Shown here: positions 19,872 through 29,640 of the stretch, piece by piece | Layout of the letters: every line of letters begins with the position of its first letter | Position numbering within the stretch: the stretch's first letter is position 1 | NCBI GenBank assembly: GCA_023128595.1 | Contig: JAGMDR010000188.1 | Location: 1 to 47,743 of the forward strand | From: Planctomycetota bacterium | GTDB lineage: Bacteria; Planctomycetota; Phycisphaerae; Sedimentisphaerales; Anaerobacaceae | Reading direction: 5' to 3' | DNA: 47,743 nucleotides | Made by a program: the position numbers and the translations under genes | Notes under the pieces: generated by a model | The model's database searches: none | What the model was told of the DNA's origin: nothing | The model's input: only the letters and a program-made list of their open reading frames with translations

Positions 19872-19899
19872 ATTATACCGCGCAAATCCGGGTAATCAA
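19872..19899 (-). promoter_or_regulatory. Sigma70-type promoter for module B
   Basis: On the minus strand, TTGATT at 19899-19894 and a perfect TATAAT at 19877-19872 are separated by 16 bases. It lies in the 170-base gap between the toroid gene and the coiled-coil lipoprotein, the longest gap inside the leftward set. The predicted start near 19865 gives a leader of about 100 bases. This suggests module B is transcribed on its own as well as by read-through. Confidence 0.6.
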
Positions 19900-19932
19900 C
19901 CTCTTTCTGCCGATCTCTTGCTCTCAAGGAAT

Positions 19933-21042
19933 CTATCGCTGATATGCCGGCAGGAAGTGCATATAGACTTCCAGGCAAAGGGCCCCTATCGCCGTTGAGT
20001 AGCAGCGGGCCGACCCGTTAACCTTCGCTTCGGTGTATCCTTCCCAGCTTCCATCGGCGTTTTGGTTTTCAAGCAGGAACCGGCGTACCGTCGGGTGCCA
20101 GCTTGCCCAGCGCCGTCCGCCGGCCTGGAAGTGGGCCTGCATCGCATAGTAATTCATATACCAGAAATAGGCAATGCCGCTGCGGTATTTCATTTTGGCC
20201 ATCCACTCAAGGCTTTTGGTAACCGCCGGATCGTCGAACGCGCCCAGAAGCTGCATGCACAGAATTCCCGCCGCGGTGCGTGCAGGAGCCGGACTGCCCG
20301 AAGGACCGGGCTGATAGCAAAAGCCGCCGTCCGGATGTGCACAACTTTTGACGTATTTGAGAGCATTGTCCATAGTCTCCTTTGGGACATTTAGTCGCGT
20401 GTTCACCGCCGCTCGAAGCGCCACCACCTGCATTACGGTAACGCTCAGGTCGGCATCCGAGGGGACCGGCTGATAACGCCAGCCGCCAAGAGGAGACTGG
20501 CTTTTGACAATCAAATCCACAGCTCGCTGAACGCTGTTGCGCATCGGCGCGGTCGGGATCTGCCCGTATGCCTCGATCATAGCCAAAGTCGATAATCCGT
20601 GCTCATACATCGGACCATTCGATGGATTGGGCGAGGAGTAAAGGCCGTTGCTCTGTTGAGTAGCCAGAATGTAGTTGACCGCGCGGTCCACCACGCCTTT
20701 ATACGGCCCGCGACCCGGAACGTGTCCGCGCCCCAGGAATGCCAGAAGGCAAAGGGCGTTTACGCCGTTGTTGGAGCCATAACTGCTGGGCCAGCATCCT
20801 TGAGGCTCTTGCTGTCCGATCAAGTACTCCAATGCCCGATCCGCCGATGCCTCAACGCGCGCCATCTCCTGCGGATCCGGCAGTATGTCCTCGGTAATTT
20901 CAACGTGGCGGTCGGAGAACGACCCAGCCACAAGAACGCCACCGGTGCCGACAGCAATTGCACCGACCGGAAGCAACATTATTATCCAGGCAGCAATCCC
21001 GCGATTCGATTGATGAGGCGTTTGGCGGGTTTTCACGTTCAT
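19933..21042 (-). CDS. Membrane-anchored squalene-cyclase-like toroid protein
   Basis: This 369-residue protein has an N-terminal membrane helix (about 18-42) and a set of QW-type repeats (QEPQGCW, QQSNGLY, QSPLGGW, AHPDGGF, QNADGSW), which build the alpha/alpha toroid of squalene cyclases and prenyltransferases. The catalytic DXDD of squalene-hopene cyclase is not intact; the nearest segment reads DADLSVT. Enzymatic cyclisation is therefore unlikely, and a binding role is favoured. Similar toroid proteins accompany MoxR/VWA genes in planctomycetes, to my knowledge. It is the last gene of module A, 13 bases after the second VWA gene. Confidence 0.75.
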   Translation of the reverse strand: MNVKTRQTPHQSNRGIAAWIIMLLPVGAIAVGTGGVLVAGSFSDRHVEITEDILPDPQEMARVEASADRALEYLIGQQEPQGCWPSSYGSNNGVNALCLLAFLGRGHVPGRGPYKGVVDRAVNYILATQQSNGLYSSPNPSNGPMYEHGLSTLAMIEAYGQIPTAPMRNSVQRAVDLIVKSQSPLGGWRYQPVPSDADLSVTVMQVVALRAAVNTRLNVPKETMDNALKYVKSCAHPDGGFCYQPGPSGSPAPARTAAGILCMQLLGAFDDPAVTKSLEWMAKMKYRSGIAYFWYMNYYAMQAHFQAGGRRWASWHPTVRRFLLENQNADGSWEGYTEAKVNGSARCYSTAIGALCLEVYMHFLPAYQR

Positions 21043-21055
21043 TTGCGATGTCCTC

Positions 21056-23473
21056 CTAAGTCAATCCTGACATACGACGCACAAAAACGTCGAGACAATA
21101 AAGCATTACCAACAGAACCAGAGTCAACCAGTTGTCCCATATCTCTTCCTCGTGTACGCGATTGATTGTGAGCGTCTCGCCCTTGAGCTTCTCGGACAGC
21201 TTTTCGATCTCATTCAATTCCAGCAGCCCGCCCTTACTGAGTTCGGCAAGGTTGCCCAACGTATCGCGGTCCACATCCGGGCGCATCAGCTCGCGACTTG
21301 AGTCAACTACTTGAACGGATGCACTGACACTCCGCCCGCCGATCTCGCTGCCGAAAGTGTATTGCCCTTCCTCGCTCGCCATCCAGCTACCGTGAAAATG
21401 GCCCGCTTGCGTCGATTGCTTGAGAATTACAGTTTGGACAGTTTCCCCCTGAACGAGACGGACACTCATCTGAGATTGCTCGAGCGGCTGCCCGCCGGCG
21501 TCCAGCGCGTAAAGCTCCACTGATACACTTTCGCCCACCTCCACCCTAACGGGATAGACTTCAAGCCAGCTATCCTTGCCGCCTCGCTCGCCGGAACGCG
21601 CGACATGGCGAATTACCTGCCCCCAGAAGCGAGAAAAGAGATGGTCCCCGATATACGCACGCCACCGATACGTTGCATCCGTTCCGATAAACACCACTCG
21701 CCCGGCGCCCACAAACTGCTCGGCGATCAGCGGGCGGTTTGGCTGGGCAACGGTGGTCAATTCGGCAAGGACCGTCGCTCCCGGCGTGGTATCGTCGGCG
21801 GCAGCGGCCCAGAAAAAGGACGGCATCCTGCTCCAAACGCTGCGATTCCGGGTGGCGCTGTCGTACAATCTAAAGGCCGGGTGAATCGAACCCTGCGAGG
21901 TAACTGTCATCTGGAACGGAGCGAAGGCGGGCGCTTCGATACCATCTGACTTGGCCGAGGACTCAACCTTGCCGGTCGCAAACTTCACCGGCAGCAATCC
22001 GGCAAGCGGACCATCTGCAAAAGCATGCGGCATTGCCTGGGGCCCGGCCTGGACTATCAGGCCGACTCCGTCCCGCTCAACTGCAAGGGCAAGCTCCCGC
22101 TGAAGGGCTTCCGGCAGCAATCTCGGGGTAATGTCACCTAACATAACAACGTTATATTTTGAAAAGCCCTCCGCATTTTCCGGCAGGCGAGCAAGCTTAG
22201 GCAGTTCCTGCTCTTTTGACGCCTCGGCACGGAGGCTTGCTTCCACTACGATAGTCACTTCCAAACCCTGGTCCCTTCTGAACGAATGGTCGAGAAAACG
22301 AAAGTCCCACCGCGGATACCCTTCGAGGTAAAGCACTTTCCATCGCTGCTCGTCCACGTCGATGGTCACACTCAAGCGGTTATTGACGTGCACCTGCTCT
22401 TCGCCCTGTCTCTCTACTTCGACAGTCAGCAGGTGAATGCCGGGCTCCTTGGCCTCGAATTTAAGCTGCACCTGCCGACGCTCTAAGTCGCGAAGAGTAA
22501 GCTCGGCCTCGTCCAGAACATTCTCCTTCTCGAGGAGCCTGACTTTGACTCGCCGATTATCAAATCCGCTGGAATTCACCGTGGCAACCAGGGCCGCTGT
22601 ATCTTTGAGAGTGACCTGGGCAGGGCAGAGCACGTCAAGAAGTGTGATATCCACGAGCGGCTCCGGGCTGCCGAGAGGTACAGTCCAGACCGGGACGCCT
22701 GCTTCATCGGTAGTTACTGCTTGATGGCGCCTTATGACGTCGCTCACGTCCGGCCCGATTGTGCTTCGACCGTCGGTAAGAACGACGATTCCCGCTAACT
22801 TTCGCCCGGCCGACTGGGTGATTACTTCCTCCAGAACACCGCCAAGATTCGTGTCTTTTCGATCCGCAGAGTCGGATTCTTTGGACTGCTTCATATTTCC
22901 CCAGACGCCGGGGGCAAGGGTGCGAGCAAAGCGATAAGGCTGGAGTTCAAATTGCTCCTCGAGCCGATCTTTGAGGGACTTGCTGTTTTCGAGCACCCTA
23001 CCGGTCAGCTCGGCTCGGCTGAGGTTGAACAATTCGCGCCGTACGTTCGCATCTATCTTTGCCGCAGTTCCGTCGGAGGGTTTCTCGACCATTCCGGCCG
23101 CCTGGGCCAGCGCCGCTGATTGTTCTTCGCTATAAGCACCAACCGGCAGCGACATGCTGTCCGACTCATCGAGGAGCCAGAAGACGAGCGGCTTGTCGGA
23201 TATATGTTCATCCAGTCGAAGGAACGGGCCCCCGAGGACGATTACGAGCAGCAGCAGAATGCCAATTCGGCACGCCGACAGCACGCCTCGTACCGAACGC
23301 GAGACGTGCGGCAGACTATTTCGATGGCGCACAACAATGAAAAAAGCGATAGGCAGCAGTAGAATCAGCCCGACCAGTAATACGGTCGGCCGCGCCCACA
23401 TCAACTGTACCTCATCCAGTCTGCCGGTCAGGCTTTGGCTTATTCCAAGAGTTTTGAGCAGCCACTCTAACAA
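21056..23473 (-). CDS. Membrane VWA protein, second of module A
   Basis: This 805-residue protein probably starts at TTG 23473, about ten bases after a GGAG. Membrane segments lie at about 30-48 and 64-82. A VWA domain has D102/S104/S106 (LLDESDSM). A distal region with GLIVQAGPQAMPHAF and LLPVKF looks like the amidotransferase-like part of Bat-type proteins. A C-terminal helix ends in an arginine pair. It follows the giant membrane protein gene of module A, whereas in module B the VWA gene precedes the giant gene, so the order differs between modules. It is probably an inner-membrane partner of the DUF58/MoxR pair. Confidence 0.75.
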   Translation of the reverse strand: MLEWLLKTLGISQSLTGRLDEVQLMWARPTVLLVGLILLLPIAFFIVVRHRNSLPHVSRSVRGVLSACRIGILLLLVIVLGGPFLRLDEHISDKPLVFWLLDESDSMSLPVGAYSEEQSAALAQAAGMVEKPSDGTAAKIDANVRRELFNLSRAELTGRVLENSKSLKDRLEEQFELQPYRFARTLAPGVWGNMKQSKESDSADRKDTNLGGVLEEVITQSAGRKLAGIVVLTDGRSTIGPDVSDVIRRHQAVTTDEAGVPVWTVPLGSPEPLVDITLLDVLCPAQVTLKDTAALVATVNSSGFDNRRVKVRLLEKENVLDEAELTLRDLERRQVQLKFEAKEPGIHLLTVEVERQGEEQVHVNNRLSVTIDVDEQRWKVLYLEGYPRWDFRFLDHSFRRDQGLEVTIVVEASLRAEASKEQELPKLARLPENAEGFSKYNVVMLGDITPRLLPEALQRELALAVERDGVGLIVQAGPQAMPHAFADGPLAGLLPVKFATGKVESSAKSDGIEAPAFAPFQMTVTSQGSIHPAFRLYDSATRNRSVWSRMPSFFWAAAADDTTPGATVLAELTTVAQPNRPLIAEQFVGAGRVVFIGTDATYRWRAYIGDHLFSRFWGQVIRHVARSGERGGKDSWLEVYPVRVEVGESVSVELYALDAGGQPLEQSQMSVRLVQGETVQTVILKQSTQAGHFHGSWMASEEGQYTFGSEIGGRSVSASVQVVDSSRELMRPDVDRDTLGNLAELSKGGLLELNEIEKLSEKLKGETLTINRVHEEEIWDNWLTLVLLVMLYCLDVFVRRMSGLT

Positions 23474-23502
23474 TATATCCCCGCTCCATCAGGTCCTGTG
23501 CT

Positions 23503-26500
23503 TCACTTCTCCAGCTCTGTGCTCAGGTCACGGTAATACGCTTCGATCAGCGGTTGATAAGCTTCGGGCCCGCGCTCCTGCATGCCCTGAATAAGCGGCT
23601 GGCGCAGCCACGGCGGCAAGCGGTAGAGAGCGGCGCCCTCAACCGGGGCAATATCATCGTCGGCGTAACCTACGTTGATGATTCGGCCGGTCCGAATAGC
23701 CATATCACCCCGCCCGCCCCCCCTTCCCATACGGTTGCCCGACAAGAAGAGACCTCCGTCCGCCTCCGTGTTTCTGGCCATCCAGCTTGACATACCTAAA
23801 GCCTCTCGCAAGTCCGGCGAGCCGAGCATCTGAGTCAAACCGCTGGTTTGTGACGTTCCCGTTCTCGACATCAACTGATCCAACTGCCCAATCGTCCGTG
23901 ACAACTGGTCCTGCACCCCCGTCAGATCGTTACTGTTTGCAGTCAAGGTTTGCTGCAATCTGTCCTGATGGTCCATAAGCATTTGCCGGGGCGTGGTACT
24001 ATCGGCTGCCGAAGATGGCCTCGGCCTTGTATCCCGGTCGGCGAATCGAGGATCGACCTGCGAGCGCTGCCGTGCAGTCGGAACATCAACCGGTCGATCC
24101 CACCAATCAAGCTCATCGATCTCCATGAGCTCTCCGATCTTGTCCTTCAAGGCATCAACATCCGGCCCGCCCTCTTCTTTGGGGTCCTCCTCCGGAGTAT
24201 CGGCCTCTACGGGCATAACTTCCACCGGCCGTCCGGGAGGGACCCAGGGAGCCGGCGGCATCGTCTGCTCATCCGAAAGCATCTTTTCCCTGCGCTGCCG
24301 CAATAGCTCCTGAAGTCGGTTACTAAGAGCCAGGGCCTCGGGGTCGAGCTCCTGTTGCTCGCCGGAAATTTCATCAAGCTGTTTCGCCTCGGCGGTCGCC
24401 GCCTGCCGGCGAAGGGCGTCAACCTCTTGCCGCAATTGATCGAGGAGCTCATTTTGCGACTGCAGGTAACTGTTGAGGCCCTGCAGCTGTTCCATTGCCT
24501 GGCGGCCCTGAAGCCGCGCCATCAGACCGCTAAGGCTCTTTTGGGATTCGGTCGGCGAGGCGGCAAGCGCCCGGCGGGCTGCGATGATCTCTCGAAGCTG
24601 CTGCTGGAGTTGAGAAAGCTCCCGCTTTTGTTCCGGCGTCAGCTCCTGCAAATCTTCAAGCCGTTTCATTACATCTTCGCCGAGAAGCTCGGCGCCCTCC
24701 GTAGAAAACATCCCTGCCACCTGCCGGGCCCGCAAAGCCATCACACGAAGGGCTTCGGCCTCGGCCGGCAGAATCAACATTGACTCATCGGCTTCGGCCG
24801 CTTCGTACAGACGCTCGGAAAGCTCCAGCAGCTCCTGCCGTTCTTTCTGTATCTCGCCGTACATCTCCGTGAGCCGCCGACGCTGCTCCTCGGTCATTCC
24901 CTCACTCCAGCCGCTGATAGTACGCTTAATGTCTTCGGCGGTCATGACCGTCCCGTCAGGATTGAGCAGCGTTACGGTCCCCGATTCATCCATCTCTACC
25001 TCGAAATCCTCAGGCAGAGCTGCGATCTCTTCGACAGCACCGGCGGAAAGCTGTCCCTGGACTTCAACCAGCTCCTGTATATTGTCGAGAATGCCGGTCA
25101 GGGCATTGTCCACTCGGTCCATTTGGCTATTGTTCTCGCGCGGTGCATCATCGAGGCTGATACGAAACGTTTCGCTCGTTCCCTTTTGCCCTTTGAGGTC
25201 CTGAGCGAAGACGCGATAATAGACCGGCTGACCGGGCTGAACGTCCAGGGCGTTCATATCCAGCGAAGTTATGACCTTACGATTGACCTGCGGCTGATCG
25301 TATCCGGCGAGCTCGCGGCGCTCGTCAAGATCATTGGGACTCGCTCCTGTCTGGATAAAGACATCGGCAACTCCGAAGTCATCGCAGGCGCGAACAATAA
25401 GAGGGACGGCCTGAGGCTTCGGCAGCGCAAGATTCCTGCCCGGCCGCTCGACAAGAACGGAAGGGTGCTGGTCTTTGGCCGGGATTATCGGGATCGCTTT
25501 CATCGCCGAGCTGGGATGACCCAGCCGGTTGCGGAATTCAATAGTCAAATGCCGCTCGGCTACCGGGATTGAGCCAATCCATCGGTCGCTTGATATGTCA
25601 AATCGCATGGGAACCGATTCCACACGCTCCAGGTTGGTCTGCTTAACCGTGCGTTTTGTCTGCCTCAAGGCGCCCGCCCGGTCGAAGAGAATCGTCCCTT
25701 TGTCGATGCTGAATTGCAATCCCTCCAACGTGATCGGTGCGTTGGGGTCTTGTCCTTTGAATTTGTCCGCCGGTATCTCCAGACGGGTCCAGTCGCCGGG
25801 CTTTGGCAGCCGACCGGCATAGACTCCCAAAACCTCGGCGGCGGGCGGCTTTGCAGAGAACCAATCCTCCAAGTCCGGCAGCTTTCCCCCTTGACGGAGC
25901 TGTTCGGTTTGGTCGGCGCTGAGCGGTGAAGATGAAGAATCCCATATCAATTCGTATGTTTTGCCTGCGGTCAGGGCTCGAACTCTCAGACGGTCCGGAG
26001 ACTCCTGCGGTTCAAGCCGAGTGTAGAGAAACAGCGATTCATTGTGGGAAATGCTCAGCCGATGCAGCCGGGTACGAAAACCGTATGGCCCACGGGACCA
26101 ATTAAATGTATGGGCCTGGCTGCCGCTATAAGTCTGCTCCTCGATCCAGCGCCATTTGCCCATCAGCTCGGCATCGCCCGGCACATCGTCGTCGAACCAA
26201 ACGGACTCAGCAGCCTCGACCTGCTCTATGGCCTGCTTGTCGGCCCGAAACAGGTGTATTTGGCCCTGGGCCACATCGCCGCTTACGGCCGCCGCCAGAT
26301 GAATAGTAGAGCCTCCCGGAGCGCTGATCTGACGGGTAAGCTCGCTCACCTGGCGCCGCTGGGGGATTTTCATATAATCGGGCAACTGAATCTCAGCGGA
26401 CATTTCTTTGACTATCGGCCTGCGAATCACCGTTATGCGTTTCGGCACAGTCCACGTTCCCCCGCCAATCACCTGGTAGTCATACGAGGTATTAACGCAG

Positions 26501-27273
26501 CTAAGCGTGAAGGCAAACTGCTTATTGCCTTCGCGCTGCATCGGGTAGGTTGAGTACTCTCCTTTGTCGGTCCGAAGCCGCAGCGTGAGATTCTCCAGTT
26601 TGTCCGGCTCGACGGTCGCCCAAAGCCGCACAGGTTCACCAAAAAGCACCGAGGTATCTCCCGGATACGCCTGCAGTCTTACCCAAGTGACCGGCGCAAT
26701 GGGTCTGGTCGGCATAAGCAGTCGCATCGCGGCAGCACGGACACGCTCGTAAAGCAACAACGAAAGAGCTGAGGCGATTAGTATTGTCGTGGCCGCCACC
26801 AAGGCGACTCTTCGCACGGGCCTGGGATCGGCTACGGTCTCAACACGGTAGCCGGCCAAACGCTCGGCGGTCTGTTTAATCAGACGGTCTTCCAGAGGCC
26901 TGATCCGACTGTCAAGGATTCTTTTGCGGGCGCGCAGGTCTATGACAGTAACGAGGCTGTTGTGCATCCTGCCTATTATGCCCTCGATCAAGAAGGCAAT
27001 CTGCACAAGCCTCATGGGCCTGATGGCCGGCCAGAGGACCAACAGCATAAGCGTCACCAGAACCAGAACCAGCAAAACCGAGCACGCTGAAATTCGCAGC
27101 CACACGGGAAAGGGCGCCAGGATATCGAGAACTGCACCCGCCGTTAGCCCGCCGACACCGGCGATAATCATCAGGCCAAAACCCAAAAGCACCGCGTTGC
27201 GGCGTATTCGGCGGCGAGTCGATACCACCAAATGCTCCAGTCGTTCAGATGTTTTCCGGGTCGATTCACTCAT
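23503..27273 (-). CDS. Giant membrane/coiled-coil protein of module A (DUF4175-like)
   Basis: From ATG 27273, with GGTGG five bases before it, the protein has 1256 residues. A TTG at 27303, overlapping the BatA stop codon, is possible but lacks a ribosome site. Two or three membrane segments in the first 190 residues are followed by beta-rich repeats (about 200-600) and a long glutamine/glutamate-rich helical region (about 750-1050, with PEQKRELSQLQQQLREI). The C-terminus ends LPPWLRQPLIQG with EAYYRDLSTE. This end motif and the overall plan are shared with the module B protein. It has no recognised catalytic motif. A scaffold spanning the membrane into the periplasm is the simplest reading. 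The DUF4175 resemblance is tentative. Confidence 0.7.
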   Translation of the reverse strand: MSESTRKTSERLEHLVVSTRRRIRRNAVLLGFGLMIIAGVGGLTAGAVLDILAPFPVWLRISACSVLLVLVLVTLMLLVLWPAIRPMRLVQIAFLIEGIIGRMHNSLVTVIDLRARKRILDSRIRPLEDRLIKQTAERLAGYRVETVADPRPVRRVALVAATTILIASALSLLLYERVRAAAMRLLMPTRPIAPVTWVRLQAYPGDTSVLFGEPVRLWATVEPDKLENLTLRLRTDKGEYSTYPMQREGNKQFAFTLSCVNTSYDYQVIGGGTWTVPKRITVIRRPIVKEMSAEIQLPDYMKIPQRRQVSELTRQISAPGGSTIHLAAAVSGDVAQGQIHLFRADKQAIEQVEAAESVWFDDDVPGDAELMGKWRWIEEQTYSGSQAHTFNWSRGPYGFRTRLHRLSISHNESLFLYTRLEPQESPDRLRVRALTAGKTYELIWDSSSSPLSADQTEQLRQGGKLPDLEDWFSAKPPAAEVLGVYAGRLPKPGDWTRLEIPADKFKGQDPNAPITLEGLQFSIDKGTILFDRAGALRQTKRTVKQTNLERVESVPMRFDISSDRWIGSIPVAERHLTIEFRNRLGHPSSAMKAIPIIPAKDQHPSVLVERPGRNLALPKPQAVPLIVRACDDFGVADVFIQTGASPNDLDERRELAGYDQPQVNRKVITSLDMNALDVQPGQPVYYRVFAQDLKGQKGTSETFRISLDDAPRENNSQMDRVDNALTGILDNIQELVEVQGQLSAGAVEEIAALPEDFEVEMDESGTVTLLNPDGTVMTAEDIKRTISGWSEGMTEEQRRRLTEMYGEIQKERQELLELSERLYEAAEADESMLILPAEAEALRVMALRARQVAGMFSTEGAELLGEDVMKRLEDLQELTPEQKRELSQLQQQLREIIAARRALAASPTESQKSLSGLMARLQGRQAMEQLQGLNSYLQSQNELLDQLRQEVDALRRQAATAEAKQLDEISGEQQELDPEALALSNRLQELLRQRREKMLSDEQTMPPAPWVPPGRPVEVMPVEADTPEEDPKEEGGPDVDALKDKIGELMEIDELDWWDRPVDVPTARQRSQVDPRFADRDTRPRPSSAADSTTPRQMLMDHQDRLQQTLTANSNDLTGVQDQLSRTIGQLDQLMSRTGTSQTSGLTQMLGSPDLREALGMSSWMARNTEADGGLFLSGNRMGRGGGRGDMAIRTGRIINVGYADDDIAPVEGAALYRLPPWLRQPLIQGMQERGPEAYQPLIEAYYRDLSTELEK

Positions 27274-27299
27274 TGTTCCACCGTCATAAACGCTTCCTC

Positions 27300-29624
27300 T
27301 CAAGCACTTTTTGTGCTCGATGAGACCTGTTGCTCGGCCGCACCCGAAATTCGAAGCACATGTCGGATCGACCGTCTAACTAAGCCGCCTTCGCCCGGCG
27401 ACGGCATCGAGCCCGCCGCAATGGGTACAAGCTCGCGACGAGGGCGAAGTGTCGCAACAAAAAACTCAGCCCCGATGACCACAAAACACAGCCAAATCAG
27501 TGTTCTCCAGATCTCACGTTTGCCGGTGAGCTGCTCGGCCAGAATTGTATCATCGGGCATGCTGCGAAGATACGCCAATTCCGATGCGCCCGCAAGAATC
27601 TCACGGATTTGCTCTTCGCTCATCGTCGTGAAATCCGCCTTTTTGTCTGCAAGGTTTACCGCAAAGCCCAGCTCCACCCGCTCAGGGACCTCCTCTGAAT
27701 GGGGGAAAATGTGATATGTATAGAAACCCTTTTGGTCAGTCTGTAACATGGCTCCGACCAGGCCTCTGCCGCTGCGACGAAGCTGTATCTTGTGTGGTTT
27801 GCCCGTGGGGTCTATTGCCTGGACACGCGCATCCGACCACCGGTCGGTCAATCGGATAGGCGCCGGCTGCGAGGGAGCGACCGCCGCCGGTGCTGCGGCG
27901 TCTGCACGCCTTTGCAGGTACGCCACCGTCCGCAACAGCATCGGCACGAATTCCGGCTTCAGAGGCAGATTGGACCAATTAGCGGTGGCGGCAAAACCAG
28001 CCACTATTACCTTGCCTTCGCCGAGTGGTATTTCGGCAAGTATCGGTGTCCGGTTTGCCAGCCGCATCAGCACGTTCGGACGCAATACGGGCTCGGCCTG
28101 GTCTTTTGCCCTCTCTTGACGCACCTCAATAGGAAAGTAGCGGTAAAACTTGACCGTACTGAAGTAGTCGGCATCTTCGCCCGCGAAGACATTGAGCACC
28201 GGATGGCCCAGGTTGATATTGCCGACAGGCATGAAGTTTGATTCGTCTTGCTCGTTACCCACAGGCTGGGCCAGCCGTATCTGCGTTGTCATCGGCGCAT
28301 CCAGCAGATGCTGGTTGTAGTCCTCGGCTCTTGAGTGTGCACCGGGCAGAATAAAGACGCCGCCGCCGGACTCAACGTAACGCCTCAACATTGCGGCACG
28401 CTCGCCGTCCATTGGAACATCCGCAAAAACCGCCACCTCTGCCGCATTGAGCATTACGTCGGTCAACTTATCATCCTTGACAGAGATAACATTAATCGCC
28501 GCTGCCAAAAGACTTTCGTCAAGCCCAAATGCGTCCTTGGCTTTTTGAGGCGATTTTAAGGCCGCCTTGACATAAACTTCCGCAGAACGCGCGTTCGTCT
28601 CGTCGGTGGGCCCCGTGACTAACAGAACGTCAAGCTTTTCCGCGACATTGAGGCAAAAGAGAAATGTATTGTCCTCCGGATACGCGTCGGCTGGAAGCTG
28701 GAATCGACCTTTGATCAGGCCTGAACGGTTCGGCGTTATGCTGACCGACCGCGTTATCCGCTGTCTCGGCTCAAGAGTCAGATTAATCTGTCTTACCAGC
28801 TCATCGTCCAGCATAACCGACAGCACAGTTTCAGTTGGTTCCTCCGCCGAACTATTAACCACCGTAGTATCGAGCAGAACCGGAAGCCCTTTGATGACGC
28901 GGTCGGCCTCCGGCGGCTCACCCACCACGGCGACATTCCGGACAGGCTCGGCTGTACCCACGTTCATTACCACCACTGATGTCTGAGCGTCCAGGTTCTC
29001 CAGAACCGGATGCTCGGCAAGCGCCGACCAGGAGCTTCGAAGGCCGTTGGTCAGCAGATATACCACCCGTCTGCCGTGCGCTTTCGACGAAAAAGCCTCC
29101 CGGATTGCGCCAGGCAGGTCCGCATTGCCGGTGTCGGTACGCAGGTTGTCCATGCGAGGAGCTATCCGCTCGGGATGTACGGCGAATCCCTCCACCAGCA
29201 CCTGAGGCCTTTTTCCCGCACGTATGACCTTGAGGTGGTCATCCCGAACAAGCATATTTATTATTGTCCCGGCGAGGCTGCAGGCGCGTTCAAAACTGGT
29301 AGTTCCGCTGCTGCGCACAGCCATAGACGGTGAGGCGTCAATGACGATTACCACATCCTTTCCGTCCCCACCAATGCCCAGGAAGGCAAACCGGTGAACA
29401 ACCGGCCGGGCCAGAAAAAATACGACCAGCCCCACGAAAGCCAATCGCAGAATCATCACAAGAAACTCCAGCAGACGCGCACGCCGGCGCTGCTGTACGT
29501 AGCTGTCCATGAGGAAGCGGAACGTGCTCAGCTCAATCGTGCGCATGCTGTGCAGCGTTATCAGATGCAGCAGAATCGGCACCAGTGCCAATGGCAGAAA
29601 CCACAGCAATTGCGGATTAACCAT
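27300..29624 (-). CDS. BatA-like VWA membrane protein of module A
   Basis: This 774-residue protein starts at ATG 29624 after a strong GGAGG. BatA-type features are an N-terminal helix (5-24), T-F-R-F-L-M-D, a second helix (53-75) ending LARPVV, and then a VWA domain with D96/S98/S100 (VIVIDASPSM). A distal YVESGGGVFILPGAHSRAEDYN segment matches the amidotransferase-like region seen in the module B protein, and a C-terminal helix lies near 725-745. It lies 16 bases after DUF58. Membrane location and pairing with the MoxR of this module are inferred from the family. Confidence 0.85.
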   Translation of the reverse strand: MVNPQLLWFLPLALVPILLHLITLHSMRTIELSTFRFLMDSYVQQRRRARLLEFLVMILRLAFVGLVVFFLARPVVHRFAFLGIGGDGKDVVIVIDASPSMAVRSSGTTSFERACSLAGTIINMLVRDDHLKVIRAGKRPQVLVEGFAVHPERIAPRMDNLRTDTGNADLPGAIREAFSSKAHGRRVVYLLTNGLRSSWSALAEHPVLENLDAQTSVVVMNVGTAEPVRNVAVVGEPPEADRVIKGLPVLLDTTVVNSSAEEPTETVLSVMLDDELVRQINLTLEPRQRITRSVSITPNRSGLIKGRFQLPADAYPEDNTFLFCLNVAEKLDVLLVTGPTDETNARSAEVYVKAALKSPQKAKDAFGLDESLLAAAINVISVKDDKLTDVMLNAAEVAVFADVPMDGERAAMLRRYVESGGGVFILPGAHSRAEDYNQHLLDAPMTTQIRLAQPVGNEQDESNFMPVGNINLGHPVLNVFAGEDADYFSTVKFYRYFPIEVRQERAKDQAEPVLRPNVLMRLANRTPILAEIPLGEGKVIVAGFAATANWSNLPLKPEFVPMLLRTVAYLQRRADAAAPAAVAPSQPAPIRLTDRWSDARVQAIDPTGKPHKIQLRRSGRGLVGAMLQTDQKGFYTYHIFPHSEEVPERVELGFAVNLADKKADFTTMSEEQIREILAGASELAYLRSMPDDTILAEQLTGKREIWRTLIWLCFVVIGAEFFVATLRPRRELVPIAAGSMPSPGEGGLVRRSIRHVLRISGAAEQQVSSSTKSA

Positions 29625-29640
29625 AAGACAACGCCTCCAT

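Noticed and set aside
19950-19972. Terminator at the end of the toroid gene
   Set aside because: An imperfect stem (GGAAGT/ACTTCC) lies inside the coding end and lacks a T tract.
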